A DNA stretch of 25,738 bases from Flammula alnicola (taxonomy: Eukaryota; Basidiomycota; Agaricomycetes; Agaricales; Strophariaceae). The notes under the pieces are model-generated. The model worked only from the letters and a program-made list of their open reading frames with translations, was not told the DNA's origin and searched no databases. Location of the stretch: assembly GCA_015499995.1 (NCBI GenBank), contig JADNRV010000538.1, positions 1 to 25,738 of the forward strand, read 5' to 3'. Positions 1 through 9,883 of this stretch are shown here, in pieces; the stretch's first letter is position 1, and every line of letters begins with the position of its first letter. The translations under genes were made by a program, and so were the position numbers.

Positions 1-2109
1 CACTCGGTACCCCAAGTTAACCCCAAGGTCGAAGGGAGAAACCCCGAACCGGGATAGAAGAGAAGTCTTGGAGGGAATCTTTGCCTTGAAATAAGTAAGG
101 AATATATTCGAGCGCTTGTTAATAACTACATAGGGAAGAGCCGACGGCACACTTGTCTGGCGGTTTACTTTAAGTTTAAGGATATCGATGCCGAAGCGCT
201 GACTCGTGATCTTGGATTGCACCATAGTGACATAACCTATTGATGTTGGCATATGATACGCGTGTCCCACCAATGAACCGCAGCGCTTCAGTTTAAAATT
301 ATGATGATAGCTATTTAGAGCATCTCAAAGAGATTGATGATACAGCTTGGGTGCGCGCTCAATGAAAAATCGTTGTTACTGTGCACTATTGCCAATCGGT
401 CGAGGTATTCTGTTCAGATGAAGAGCATGAAGAGAGGCTTATATCCGATATTAAGGACAAACATTTGAACGCACAGAAGGGAGGAGGAAGGGAAATCATG
501 CAAGGGCTCGATGATATTGCCATCCTGTCAATGGGTTGGGAGATATCGTGTACAGTAATCATCGAAGCTAATATGATCCAAGCGGAAGAAGCGGCCAAGA
601 ATCTGCCTGAGCAAATTCTAGAAAGAAGCACAGGAACATGGGGATGGATTGAATACGTTGTGCTCGTACTGGCAGACGCAAGGCTGACCTTCTTCCGAAT
701 CCTCGCACAGAGTTAAAATGATTATCTATCGTCGAGAAAATGATCTGGGTTGAAGACAAATGGATCCGGGTATAAGTCTTCGTTACTATGATGGATCGCC
801 CTGCATAAACACGGCGTCGTTGGGTACGTTGGGCATCAGAACTGAAGCTCGATGTGTGGAATTTCGGGCTCACCAAATATTTGGAAGTATTATGGATCCT
901 GCAGGCAATTTATATCCTTTATATTCGTCCTCAGCTTGCAAGAAATGAGGGACAGCTGGAGACGTTTAAATCAGCAACACAGGTATGTACGTTTACGTAA
1001 CTGACCAAGAGGTTCAAGAGTCCAGAATCTGAAGGCTTCCTTCATGATGGCCATAGAGTATGGGAACAGAGCTTCAAATTACAACGACCATCCTCTCAAC
1101 CCGGAAAGAAAAAGAACCCCGACCCCATCAGATCCAGCTTTCGTTGTCCACGATGTCAGAGGGATGAATGCTTCGCAGTGTAACTTGCTGGGGGTAAATT
1201 ACATACCTTGACACAATATTCCTGCAACTTGCTTCATACTTATTGTCTTCAAAGTTCAGTATACTAGTACGTATATTCGGCATTTTCCGGGTGCCATTAC
1301 ATAACTTTAAACTGTTAAAAGAGGTTAAAAGCAAAGGAAGATTGGCAGTGCGAATACAGAGAAATATTCACCATAGCTCGAATCAAAGCGTCATACGACT
1401 TGTTGAGCATCTACTCCGGCAAATGTCCCCATCTTCTTGTCTTGCGTTTGAATCCCGCCCTGGGCATCCCCTTTGGCATGTACTTAGTACTTCAGGCCCG
1501 TCTTTGGCGAGATTGCTTGCGCATTCGAAGACTGAGTAGCGAGTACGCAGCGCATGCACTTCACGTCCAAATTTATATCTTGCATTCACACAATACTATG
1601 CGCAGTTCTGGACAAGTTCTGGACGTCCGACAGCAATTCGACAGTTGAAATGTTGGAACTAAGTTGGCCGATCATCGATCATCGATACTCACATCGGCGT
1701 TCGGTGCCGGCCTCTGGATGTCACCCGGCCAGACCATGTGGTTTACCTTTGCTCACAACCACAACCAGCCACGACCTTAACACCCCTCCTTTTGACAGAC
1801 CGAGAGAACACGTTTCTTCGGCGTTGAGTTGCAGCTGCATTCTCGCATCCTTCGCAAAATAACATTGTCAAGAGCTTCTCATATTCATCGTCGCTAGCGA
1901 AAGTTGATAATCATGACAAGAACATTACTATGTTATTCTTAGAATTGCAGCGCCAGGCTGAGAAAACGGGCTAACAACAGATCATTCACAGCATAAATTT
2001 AAAACGACGCATCTTCGAAGAACATTGTTCCTTGCCTTTTAATTATATGGTGCGTCACGTTCCCAACACGAGGAGGAAATACTTCCTGACCTGCCGTGAG
2101 ACTCCAAGG
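1..2109. other. No assignable gene (about 2.1 kb)
   Basis: I see no recognisable gene here. Short open stretches exist on the plus strand, such as one ending at 716 whose first in-frame ATG is at 498 (about 72 codons), and one around 720-1180 that is protein-like but broken by several stops. None matches a family I know, none has a convincing start, and splice pairs are ambiguous. It could be intergenic DNA or the decayed remains of a gene. Small local repeats are present, for example ATCGATCATCGAT near 1670-1685. Confidence 0.5.
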
Positions 2110-2207
2110 ACTTCTTGTTCTTCCCTTCCACTTCGACGTCGACAGATACCTCTACCTTTCAACTCCTGATAACGAATTTCCCTCCATAATCCTTTATTCG
2201 TGGCCCA
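2110..2207 (+). promoter_or_regulatory. Proximal promoter / 5' leader of the bestrophin gene
   Basis: The bases just before the chosen ATG at 2208 are rich in C and T on the plus strand (cttgttcttcccttccactt and then acctctacctttcaactcc). Pyrimidine-rich tracts before the start codon are common in filamentous-fungal promoters. No clear TATA box is seen. The assignment is by position and composition only. Confidence 0.35.
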
Positions 2208-4555
2208 ATGGTGGCCAATAACCCTCTCTTCGGCGCATGGACGGCTAAAAAGTTCTCAGCCACCGTTCTGGATGACATCTGGCCAGAAGTTATCTTTTTT
2301 ACTCTGGAAGCGACATGTGCGTTCCCCGAACTTATAAGATAGGATGGTCGCATTTTTAACATCGGGTGTATGCGCAGTGATTTCCCTCGTGTCAGAGAAG
2401 ACGAGCGTAGATCTGGGAGTTTCCAATCAACTGTTGACCGTTCTTGGTTTGGTTCTTGGTCTTGTTATCTCGTTCAGAACGTCATCTGCGTATGAAAGGT
2501 AAGGAAGTGTCGTGTTTATGTTTCATTTAACATTGAAAATTTGTCGCAGATATCAGGATGGTAGGAAAATGTGGACGAATATTATGGTTGCCTCAAAAAA
2601 TCTTGGACAAATGGTACGCTATATCACAATTGATTTATGTCACCTCCAGTCATTTAAAAAAATAATCTCTGAAGATCTGGATTCACGTACCAGTCGACCG
2701 CATATTTCCAGCAGGCACGAACGAGTCTATGACTCCCCTGCAGGTCGCAATCGAAAAGAAAACAATGATAAACCTCGTGAGTTGCTTAATAGTTCAAGGC
2801 TATCTTAAAGTATTCTGATTGGTTGCGCTTCTCAAGGTACAAGCTTTCGCCGTGTCGGTCAAAGTACGTCTCTAATTGTTCTGTTCTGTCTTTGGGTATG
2901 TATTCTGACACCGAAGGGCTTTTAGCATCTCCTTCGTGGCGAGCAGGGTGTCTACTATAGAGACCTTTATCCTCTCATCTCTTTCTTGCCACGTTACGCT
3001 AATGAAACCCCGGGCGACCTTGGACCTTCCAATGAAGAAGACAATAAACTCCCTCTATGGCACATGCGCGACGGGCACGATTTCCGTCTTGACGACCCTT
3101 CTGTTGAACCCATAGTCATCCCGGAGGTCGAACCCAAAGGCCACACCAAGGAAAAGACGGAAAAAACGATGGTTGATCCCAGCAGCGCCAGCTCTGTTAA
3201 AAGCGCCAGTGCCCCTCCACGCAGCGAATCCGGACAGGCTGTGCTCTCGGCACGCCCTGATATATATGATCCCGAAGCTGTATTACCCCACATTGACAGC
3301 GAGTACAAGCTAAAGCCTGCCCGTAGTCCGCCCCATGTAACGATCTATGACTATTTCCCTTTGTTGAGGTTCTTCAAGTGGATAGGGAGGGGCTTCAGGC
3401 GTAGAACAGCAGCGGAGAGAGAGGCAAGCAGGAAGAAGAGGAAAGCGTACTCAGAAATCGTAGAAAGCCATATACCCCTCGAAATCTGCCTCGTCCTTTC
3501 CAAGTAGGCATTATCGCTTCTTATTCTTTTCTTAAATGTTAACTGATGATTGATGATCACCGCAGCTACTCGGCCTGTGCGTTACCCTACAGTTCTCCGT
3601 TTGTCGATGAACTCACAGTGTATACCGCTAATTGGCGCAGACCTCATGAAATACGACTTCGTAAAACCCGCGATCGCTTCTGGCATAACTGCCAATCTTT
3701 TCCTCATGACAGACACTCTGTCGAATCTTGAGAGAATCTGCAACACCCCTCTCCCTTTCGCCTACCAGGCTCATCTGAGGATGTCTCTTTGGTGCATCTT
3801 TATTACTCCATCTCACACTTTGCCTAGCTAACTAGCATCTTTCCGAATTTTCTAGGATCTATCTTCTCTTGTTACCTGTGAGTCGATCCATTCGGCACCT
3901 GCGTTTGTGTTAACATGGTCATTTTTAATTGAAGTTCCAAATCTACTCATCCTACCATATCATCACCATCCCGGCAACAGCTTTCGCTTCGTTCTTGCTG
4001 CTTGGATTCCTTGAGATTGGACAGGAAATGTGCGCCACCTTACCTTTGGTGTTGCTTTGTCGAGGCGATGAGTACTGACCATAATGCAGTGAGAATCCAT
4101 TCAATTACGACTTGAATGACCTCGGTAAGAATACAACGCCCACTATCATCGAATATCCGCCAACCATCATACTCTCCATCCACAGATCTGGATCACTTCT
4201 GCCTCTCGATTCAACGTGACCTTCACGAAATTACTGCTGTAGGTCGTTTTCTTTTAATAATGACTGAATCTGACCGTGTTTTTAGTACACGAACCACGAG
4301 CCGTCAGAATACCTCTTCACTAAGTTGTACGTTTAACGCCTAACTATGTTTTGAGATCTTTATTGAGGGTTTTCCTTGTACAGGAACAAGCCGTTGGCGC
4401 CGTCTGACCACCGCCATGCAGAAGAGTTGGCTCAGATGTCGCTGTACGTTCACAGCGCACACAATGGTAGCGTCGAGCCAGGAGAAAATAGTATTCGCAG
4501 GACACTCGTGACCGGGTGGAAGATGGTTGATCAGACGACAAGGAAGAATGTGTAA
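2208..4555 (+). CDS. Bestrophin-family anion channel, 14 exons, 526 aa
   Basis: Likely membrane chloride/anion channel of the bestrophin (RFP-TM, formerly UPF0187) family. Exons: 2208-2316, 2378-2498, 2550-2613, 2675-2776, 2837-2863, 2926-3503, 3566-3576, 3641-3791, 3856-3877, 3935-4029, 4090-4124, 4186-4238, 4286-4326, 4384-4555. All introns are GT-AG and the joined frame is open to TAA. Family signatures: NPLFGAW at 5-11, IWPEV at 24-28, hydrophobic GLVLGLVISFRTS at 60-72, then AYERYQDGRKMW at 74-85 and IWIHVP at 99-104; GEQGVYYRDLYPL near 146-158; IPLEIC before residue 334; LGFLEIGQEIENPF near 418-431, followed by the acidic DLNDLDLD (434-441), where animal bestrophins have their calcium-binding clasp. 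Residues about 165-310 form a charged, probably disordered insert. The ATG at 2208 gives the usual fungal N-terminus. Family call is strong; exact junctions are inferred. Substrate, gating and compartment cannot be read from sequence. Confidence 0.93.
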
Positions 4556-4561
4556 AACGGA

Positions 4562-4567
4562 AATAAA
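4562..4567 (+). terminator. Poly(A) signal AATAAA after the bestrophin gene
   Basis: A canonical AATAAA lies 7 bases after the TAA stop at 4553-4555 and is followed by T-rich sequence. It is the likely poly(A) signal; the short distance implies a short 3' UTR. Confidence 0.5.
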
Positions 4568-5303
4568 AGTACTTTTCATATACTCTGTTGCAGTTTTAAA
4601 TTATGCTGGTCGTTATTACTGTTACAAAGTATTTACGATACGACAGCCAAAAGGAAATCATCTAATATTTAATATATGTACAGTAGCTCGTTTCTTGGAT
4701 CTATCAACATGTTTCTTGTGAGGCAAGCTTGCTATTCTCCAGGTTGATTTGCGGCGTGAATGAAATTCGAGCAGAGTGTCAATGCTACGACCAAAGCCTA
4801 TCGAGTGCCGCTTGTTGATGTGCCGCAGCGAAATCGACGGAACACCAGCACAAGTAAATGCCACCAAATGGACATCGAGCATTGTTGTGTCTCTTGAACA
4901 ATTATATCCGGCCACCGGTGGCCCAACCTTGGGGCAAATGTAGGCGAAGGTTTGGCAACCACGGAGTTTTCGGCGTTGTGCTGAAAAAGGGACGGGACGG
5001 AGGCAGGAAACGGAGACCAAACTCAAGGTCCAAGCACCGTTACTTTTCAATAAACAAAAGAGGACGCCACACAACGAAGCGGAGTTACTCGAAAAGGTAG
5101 TAGGGCCAAAGCGACATAAAGGTAACGATGACGAGCGGTGCCACTGGTGCCACTGCAAATCGTTGATTGCCGGAAAGCGAGCCAAAGCGGTCAACCGAGA
5201 AAAAGTATTTGAGCTGGCCGGGTAACGCGTGAAAGGGCACCAACACAACTTCAAGGCCCTTCAAGAAACACAGCAAGTCCTCTCCAGCACCCACAACTGC
5301 GCA
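4568..5303. other. Intergenic, upstream flank of the 5304 gene
   Basis: No convincing gene. A long minus-strand open stretch (4658-5254) and a short plus-strand one (4858-5100) have no family resemblance. A nine-base direct repeat, GTGCCACTG, occurs twice in tandem at about 5138-5155. The interval probably holds the 3' end of the bestrophin transcript and the promoter of the next gene. A non-coding first exon here cannot be excluded. Confidence 0.45.
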
Positions 5304-6344
5304 ATGTTCCTTCGTAGTTCCGCCAAGAAACAAAAACCCACTCAAGCTCAAGATACTCTTCATGTTGGAAATGGCGTCTACGTCCACACCACACCCTCTG
5401 CCACAGATGATGGACTTCGCGTTCGCTGGCAACCTGTTCAAGAACCCGACAGCCCGACTCCAGCCAACATGGATGAACAAATGTCTGAGCAAACTCAAAC
5501 GGACGACTTACCACTTGCCGACAACGATTCCAATGCATCTTTCAGCTCTGTGTTTGACGGATCGCTCTCCTCGCTCTCCTCCTCTGATGGTGGAAGTTCC
5601 AGTGGGGGCTCTTTCAGCTCCGTCGTCGATACACCGATGTCCTCTGTACCGTCCCAAGGATCTGGCTTGTCTCGAGCTCCATCGTATCAAGATCTCCTTG
5701 ACTTTGTGGCCCCGAAAGATGTCAAGCCTGACTATCATCTGGCCACTCCTGTTACACCTCAAAGGAGTGCTGGTCCCTCTCGCGTTGCTCATGGAACCCC
5801 TCTTAGACGCAGTCAACCATATCCCCCGCGCAACCCAGCGAGCCCTATGAAGGTTACACCTAGAACGCCGTCGCGCCCTCTCCAGCGCACACATGCCCAG
5901 CAGTGGATAATGCAAGACGGAGGAGCGTTAGTCGACATTGCTGACGACCCTTCCGCGAGTACACCCCCCATTGGTCCAACCACCAGTTTGAATGCCTTCG
6001 AACCTAACAGAGTGTTCGAAAAAGAGATGGCGGCGTTGTTAAAGCAGCATCAAAATATCCACGTGAACCTACAGGCTATGGAGAACACGGAGCAAGAAGA
6101 TGTAGATCTTGAGCAGGATACGAGTTTTATGTTCCGCGGAGGGCGGGCAGTAGCCCCTGGTCAAGTGGCGAAGCAAGGCATGCCTCGACCAATAGGTCCC
6201 CATGGGACAGAAATCATCGACGAATCTTTTAGAGCTGGGCCAGGAGAGCTGGGTGTCTACCCTCGACAATGGATTGCTCACCAGAGCACGACGTTGAAGT
6301 CCCACCCAACCGAACAACAACTGGATACGATTATGGAACTATGA
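5304..6344 (+). CDS. Ser/Pro-rich hypothetical protein with clustered CDK-type sites, 346 aa
   Basis: Uninterrupted 347-codon frame from the ATG at 5304 to TGA at 6342-6344. The frame stays open about 25 codons further upstream, but only to a GTG, so the first ATG is preferred. I do not recognise the family. The N-terminus is basic (MFLRSSAKKQK). Residues about 72-120 are Ser/Gly-rich with the tract SLSSLSSSDGGSSSGGSFSS. Next comes a Pro/Arg-rich stretch with four full [ST]-P-x-[KR] motifs: TPQR (151), TPLR (165), SPMK (180) and TPSR (188), plus several further SP/TP pairs. Residues from about 235, around FEKEMAALLKQHQNIHVNL, could form a short coiled coil. No signal peptide or membrane segment is seen. 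It is most likely disordered and phosphorylated; a cell-cycle role is inference only. Low complexity argues against any enzyme. Confidence 0.75.
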   Translation: MFLRSSAKKQKPTQAQDTLHVGNGVYVHTTPSATDDGLRVRWQPVQEPDSPTPANMDEQMSEQTQTDDLPLADNDSNASFSSVFDGSLSSLSSSDGGSSSGGSFSSVVDTPMSSVPSQGSGLSRAPSYQDLLDFVAPKDVKPDYHLATPVTPQRSAGPSRVAHGTPLRRSQPYPPRNPASPMKVTPRTPSRPLQRTHAQQWIMQDGGALVDIADDPSASTPPIGPTTSLNAFEPNRVFEKEMAALLKQHQNIHVNLQAMENTEQEDVDLEQDTSFMFRGGRAVAPGQVAKQGMPRPIGPHGTEIIDESFRAGPGELGVYPRQWIAHQSTTLKSHPTEQQLDTIMEL

Positions 6345-7340
6345 GCCTACACTTCAAGCAAACTTATGACACGCACATGCAATCTATGACCACTATGACC
6401 ACTATGCCCTATGCCGAGCTCCTCTTCTCGTCTTTCTCTGTTCTTCGGGTTCCTTAGACTTCGTTCTGGGTGTGATCACATTTGTCATTTTCTTTAGATT
6501 TCTTTGCAGATTACTGTACCAGCTACCTGTATTTTCTTTGTTTCCTAACTAGTAGACCTGCTTCACAATCTGGATCGTAACATTACTAGCCAGCAATCGT
6601 GCAATGCCAAGAAAAACTGACCGATATTGTCCTCGTGGTAGACGCTAGCGTTGTGGCCACTGAAGTACTGACAACGGCCCACACGAAGAGGTTTCTTTTG
6701 GGTATGCAAGTTGGATCGTTAAGAAGTGCAATTGCAAACATTCAGGCACCACGGTCTACTCCATCAGCAAAAGTGCATGCGAAACATATGCACATACATC
6801 TAGATATACAGTCAAAAAAGTCTCATAAATCCTGTGATTTCGATTAACGAACATATTCGAATACACCTGACTAAAAAATTATAAGGCCCACCAGAATTAT
6901 GATGAATATAATCGAGCGAGAATTATAAGCGGTCGTGAGCTTGTAAGTTGCTTCTAAGTCAATATGATACACCACATGAACCGTAGCTCATATAAGCTTT
7001 TAGTGAGATATAAGACCATGTATCCCATTTCAGCGAATATACGTAGCTCGACCGTTTGTATCCAGCCCTCTCAGAATTCAGGTCTCACACAAACATCACG
7101 GGAAATGAATGAAATTGGCATCAAGGTCACACATAACGGTAGACATGGCATATGAGTGATACATAAGAGCAAGAGGAACATCGAGGAATGGGAGCCCTTG
7201 CCTACGCAGACCAATGTATCCAAATTAAAGAACAAAGCGAGAGACAATACCGCGACAAGTCAAGACGACAAGGTAGGCTATGCTAGAAAGTGGCGACTGG
7301 TCGCGTGCTTCAAAAACCTAGACAGACGAATGTGAGAGTC
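6345..7340. other. Intergenic, about 1 kb
   Basis: It probably includes the 3' UTR of the upstream gene: a T-rich stretch follows the stop at about 6470-6550. From 6964 to 7332 one plus-strand frame is broken by a single TGA at 7153-7155. Its second half reads protein-like (NIEEWEPLPTQTNVSK and onward), but I recognise no family and see no clear splice sites. No gene is called. Confidence 0.4.
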
Positions 7341-7625
7341 CCTTCGAAGGAGAACTTGAATATACCTCACTAGGGGGATTGTAGGTTTGAATTGACACAA
7401 AAATAATGCATTTGAGATATATCTGCACGTAAGCTGCAGCTTTGGGTAAGTATATGCGTGTCAATAATGTTCAAAGGAGACTTTGAACGTACCAATTGTT
7501 ACTAGGTGGATGAAGGACTGAAATGGCTGGGATTGACACGAAATATAACACATTGGAACTATACCCACATCAAGGGAAATCACTCGCCAGAAACCACAGC
7601 TTTGGGTAAGTACATGTGTCTCTGT
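7341..7625 (+). repeat. Diverged tandem duplication, two copies of about 130-155 bp
   Basis: Copy 1 is about 7341-7469 and copy 2 about 7470-7625. Shared blocks occur in the same order: a TTC-AAGGAGA block followed by TTGAA and TACC, then CTAGG, then ATTGACAC (7391-7398 and 7532-7539), then the identical 16-mer CAGCTTTGGGTAAGTA (7437-7452 and 7597-7612). The spacing between anchors differs by about 20 bases, so the copies are old and carry indels. No coding potential is evident. The shared block ends in a splice-donor-like GGGTAAGTA. Confidence 0.65.
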
Positions 7626-8824
7626 AACGAGGGTGAGCTTACCTGATCCCAGTCGATGCCACTTCCCTACGGAACATAATTCATATATGCAGTGAATCGT
7701 GGAGAAATTCACCATAAGTCCGGGACTAACCTATTGGCAAAAACCAGTTAACTACACGACGGCACTAGTCAGCTTGGTCCTTTGTGAACACGCGAAGGAG
7801 AACGTAAAGGAAAGCGGAGGCGGCAGTGTGTATAACAGGGGTAGTGGACGCACGAACGAGGGGAAATCGTGGCGATGGTGGCGGTTGAGGAGAAAGGGAC
7901 GACATCTCGAAGCTCGCGCTCCGACCCAACAAATCACAAGTGTGACAATTATCACATGATGTCACCGGGTCAAAACGTTTGAACTCTAAGTTGACTCCTG
8001 CTCCTTCTTTCGCCAACTTATTTAACCACTCTACTGCACCAGCAGACCTAGAGACAATCCAGTGGTTTCTATCCAGCAGCTGACAGCATGTTCAATGGCA
8101 CCGGAACGGCATGAAGGCAACTTTCTTGGTGCTCGCAGAATGCTGAATTTGAGCAGGGTCTTTCGTCATTTGTTTCTCGGCCTGCATACGTCCAATTAAT
8201 TTATTCATGATTACACTGAGTTCAATATTGAATAGGACTGTGCTGTCCGTGAGACATCTTGATTGCTCACAGACAGTTGCCTCATTGAGCACATCCCGCC
8301 AATCATGCACCATCTGTCGCTTGACTCGTTCTTCTTCTGGAACTCTGCAACTCGTCATAAATTTTGCCTCCTGTAATGCCTTGCAACAATTTCAGGGGTC
8401 TTGTCTTTCTTCATAAGAATTCTAAGCTGTATATGATTGGCTTAAAATTATTCTGGCCACTCACGAAGTCCTCACGAGGGTCACAGGTAAAACATGATCT
8501 CTCAAAATTCTTGCAGCCCATTAGCAACCCGACCATATTTGTGAACCTAAATTATATCTGGGTGGGAGAATTGTAAGCTCTTATATTCTGCACATCTTTG
8601 TTGTACCTCAAATATATTCACTCATATTCTACCGTCGTAATTTTGGTTACCTCATATTCACCGAAATCGAATATATTAAATGTGCACTTTTGCTGATGTC
8701 AACTGAGCGCGAACGATTATTGTTTTATGATACAGCGGAAAAGAATAGCTACTGTCACTGAACGAGGACTCGGGTATACTTGAAAATATGTAATCTATTT
8801 ATATATTTTTTTGAGACAAATATG
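7626..8824. other. Intergenic region before the tRNA gene
   Basis: No gene recognised. A minus-strand frame at 8092-8358 is protein-like (RVKRQMVHDWRDVLNEA) but short, and without a supported upstream exon or family. The part from about 8580 to 8824 is AT-rich and carries CTCATATTC twice (about 8620 and 8652). This is the 5' flank of the tRNA gene, where Pol III genes often have AT-rich upstream DNA. Confidence 0.4.
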
Positions 8825-8920
8825 TCTCTGTTAGTATATCGGTTAGTACACGCGCCTGTCATGTGGTCTTCGGACATCTCTTGATCGCGCGAAAGCTGGG
8901 TTCGACTCCCAGACAGAGAG
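8825..8920 (+). tRNA. tRNA-Asp(GTC) with a 24-nt intron
   Basis: It folds as a full cloverleaf. The acceptor stem TCTCTGT (8825-8831) pairs perfectly with ACAGAGA (8913-8919), with discriminator G at 8920. D stem GTAT/GTAC (8834-8837/8846-8849) has a GG in the loop. Anticodon stem CGCGC (8851-8855) pairs with GCGCG (8887-8891). The loop is CTGTCA plus C, giving anticodon GTC. T arm is CTGGG-TTCGACT-CCCAG (8896-8912). An intron at the standard 37/38 position covers 8862-8885; its GGAC can pair with the anticodon, as eukaryotic tRNA introns often do. CCA is not encoded, as expected for a nuclear eukaryotic gene. The internal A and B boxes are intact, so it is probably transcribed by RNA polymerase III. 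Mature length would be 72 nt before CCA addition. Confidence 0.93.
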
Positions 8921-8927
8921 CATTCTC

Positions 8928-8936
8928 TTTTTTTTT
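8928..8936 (+). terminator. RNA polymerase III T-run terminator
   Basis: Nine consecutive T residues start 8 bases after the tRNA discriminator base. This is the usual Pol III termination signal and supports an active tRNA gene on the plus strand. Confidence 0.85.
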
Positions 8937-9841
8937 CGCCTCTACGTACCATCCCCTTGATTTGCTCTTTGGAATTACTTCAATCATTTACGCTGCGTAC
9001 GTTTGGATAGTCAGACGTTCATCATGCGTCCTACAATGTGTCTTTATGGCAGAAAATGAAAGCATCAATGTTCGTCTTTTGACGAGGAACTGACTTGAAT
9101 GACATATGGTAGTAATCCTATTTACCCTGTCTTGGAGTTATGTATTTGATCATTATTTTTGGACGAGTTGCCTTCTAGATTGCTTCCAGAATCACAACTC
9201 TGACCGCGAGTCCGTGACTGTTGGATAGAGAAGAAAGAAAATGAAGGGAGGATTACACATCACTTAATTATGGGTTATACAAGCCGGAGCTGTTAATTAT
9301 AACCTTCTACTCAAGTAGGCTACCACAGGTGGGGGACGTAGATCTATTGTACCACAGCCCTCGATGGCAGATTCTGCAAGGAGGTGGCGTCAGTGCATGG
9401 GTCAAGAGAGCGAAGACTCTCAGAGAGGTTCGCAAAGCAGACAGCGTGGGGGCGATGTTACTGAAGGTCCATTAACGGCTGGACAGAATATGGAAGCAGT
9501 CCTTCTCATTCTAGACAGATGCCATATTTTATTGTTTGAAGTGGGGAGACAGAGATCTTTGAGACTTCGTATGCTTTAAGCCAAACACATATCGAATCCT
9601 TCGAAAAGCGCAGCCATCATGGAGAACGAAGACCAAGCATTAAAGCCTCCTGCTTTCATTGTGGATTAATTGAATGCTGTAAGCGCTGTTCTTAGATGTG
9701 AATGGAGTGGGAGCGTGTCCGGATGATTGATATGTGCCATATCATCCACTGGGCTGACCCGGCGTCCTTCGACCGGCGCAGTTCGCTGAAAACAGCACAT
9801 GTGCACACGCGTTGCCCAGCAATGATTGAGAGCAATGTGGC
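8937..9841. other. Intergenic; possible LTR-like fragment near 9220-9360
   Basis: No gene is supported. From about 9220 (TGTTGGATAGAGAAG) to about 9360 the sequence resembles the small solo LTRs that collect near tRNA genes. It ends in a stretch around GTGGGGGACGTAGATC at 9328-9343, flanked by TACCACAG twice. No clean TG...CA ends or target duplication were found, so a mobile-element call is not justified. A short plus-strand ORF at 9364-9579 has no recognisable family. Confidence 0.35.
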
Positions 9842-9883
9842 TGCGATGAGCGCTGGCCTTGTTGCGATGAGCGCTGGCCTTGT
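9842..9883 (+). repeat. Tandem repeat, 2 x 21 bp
   Basis: Two identical adjacent 21-bp units with core GCGATGAGCGCTGGCCTTGT, at 9842-9862 and 9863-9883. They lie inside a short open frame (9702-10037) and would encode MSAGLVA-like heptads, but that frame is not otherwise convincing as a gene. Confidence 0.8.

Noticed and set aside
1430..1465. TTTGAATCCCGCC resembling a tRNA T-arm / B box
   Set aside because: The invariant C of the TTC is a T, the T stem does not pair, and no acceptor or D arm flanks it.
4658..5254. 198-codon minus-strand open frame
   Set aside because: No family resemblance; Cys/Arg/Ser-rich random-looking composition; overlaps the probable promoter of the plus-strand gene.
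5229..5303. Extension of the 346-aa protein upstream to 5229
   Set aside because: That start is GTG. In a eukaryotic nuclear gene the first ATG at 5304 is the sensible start.
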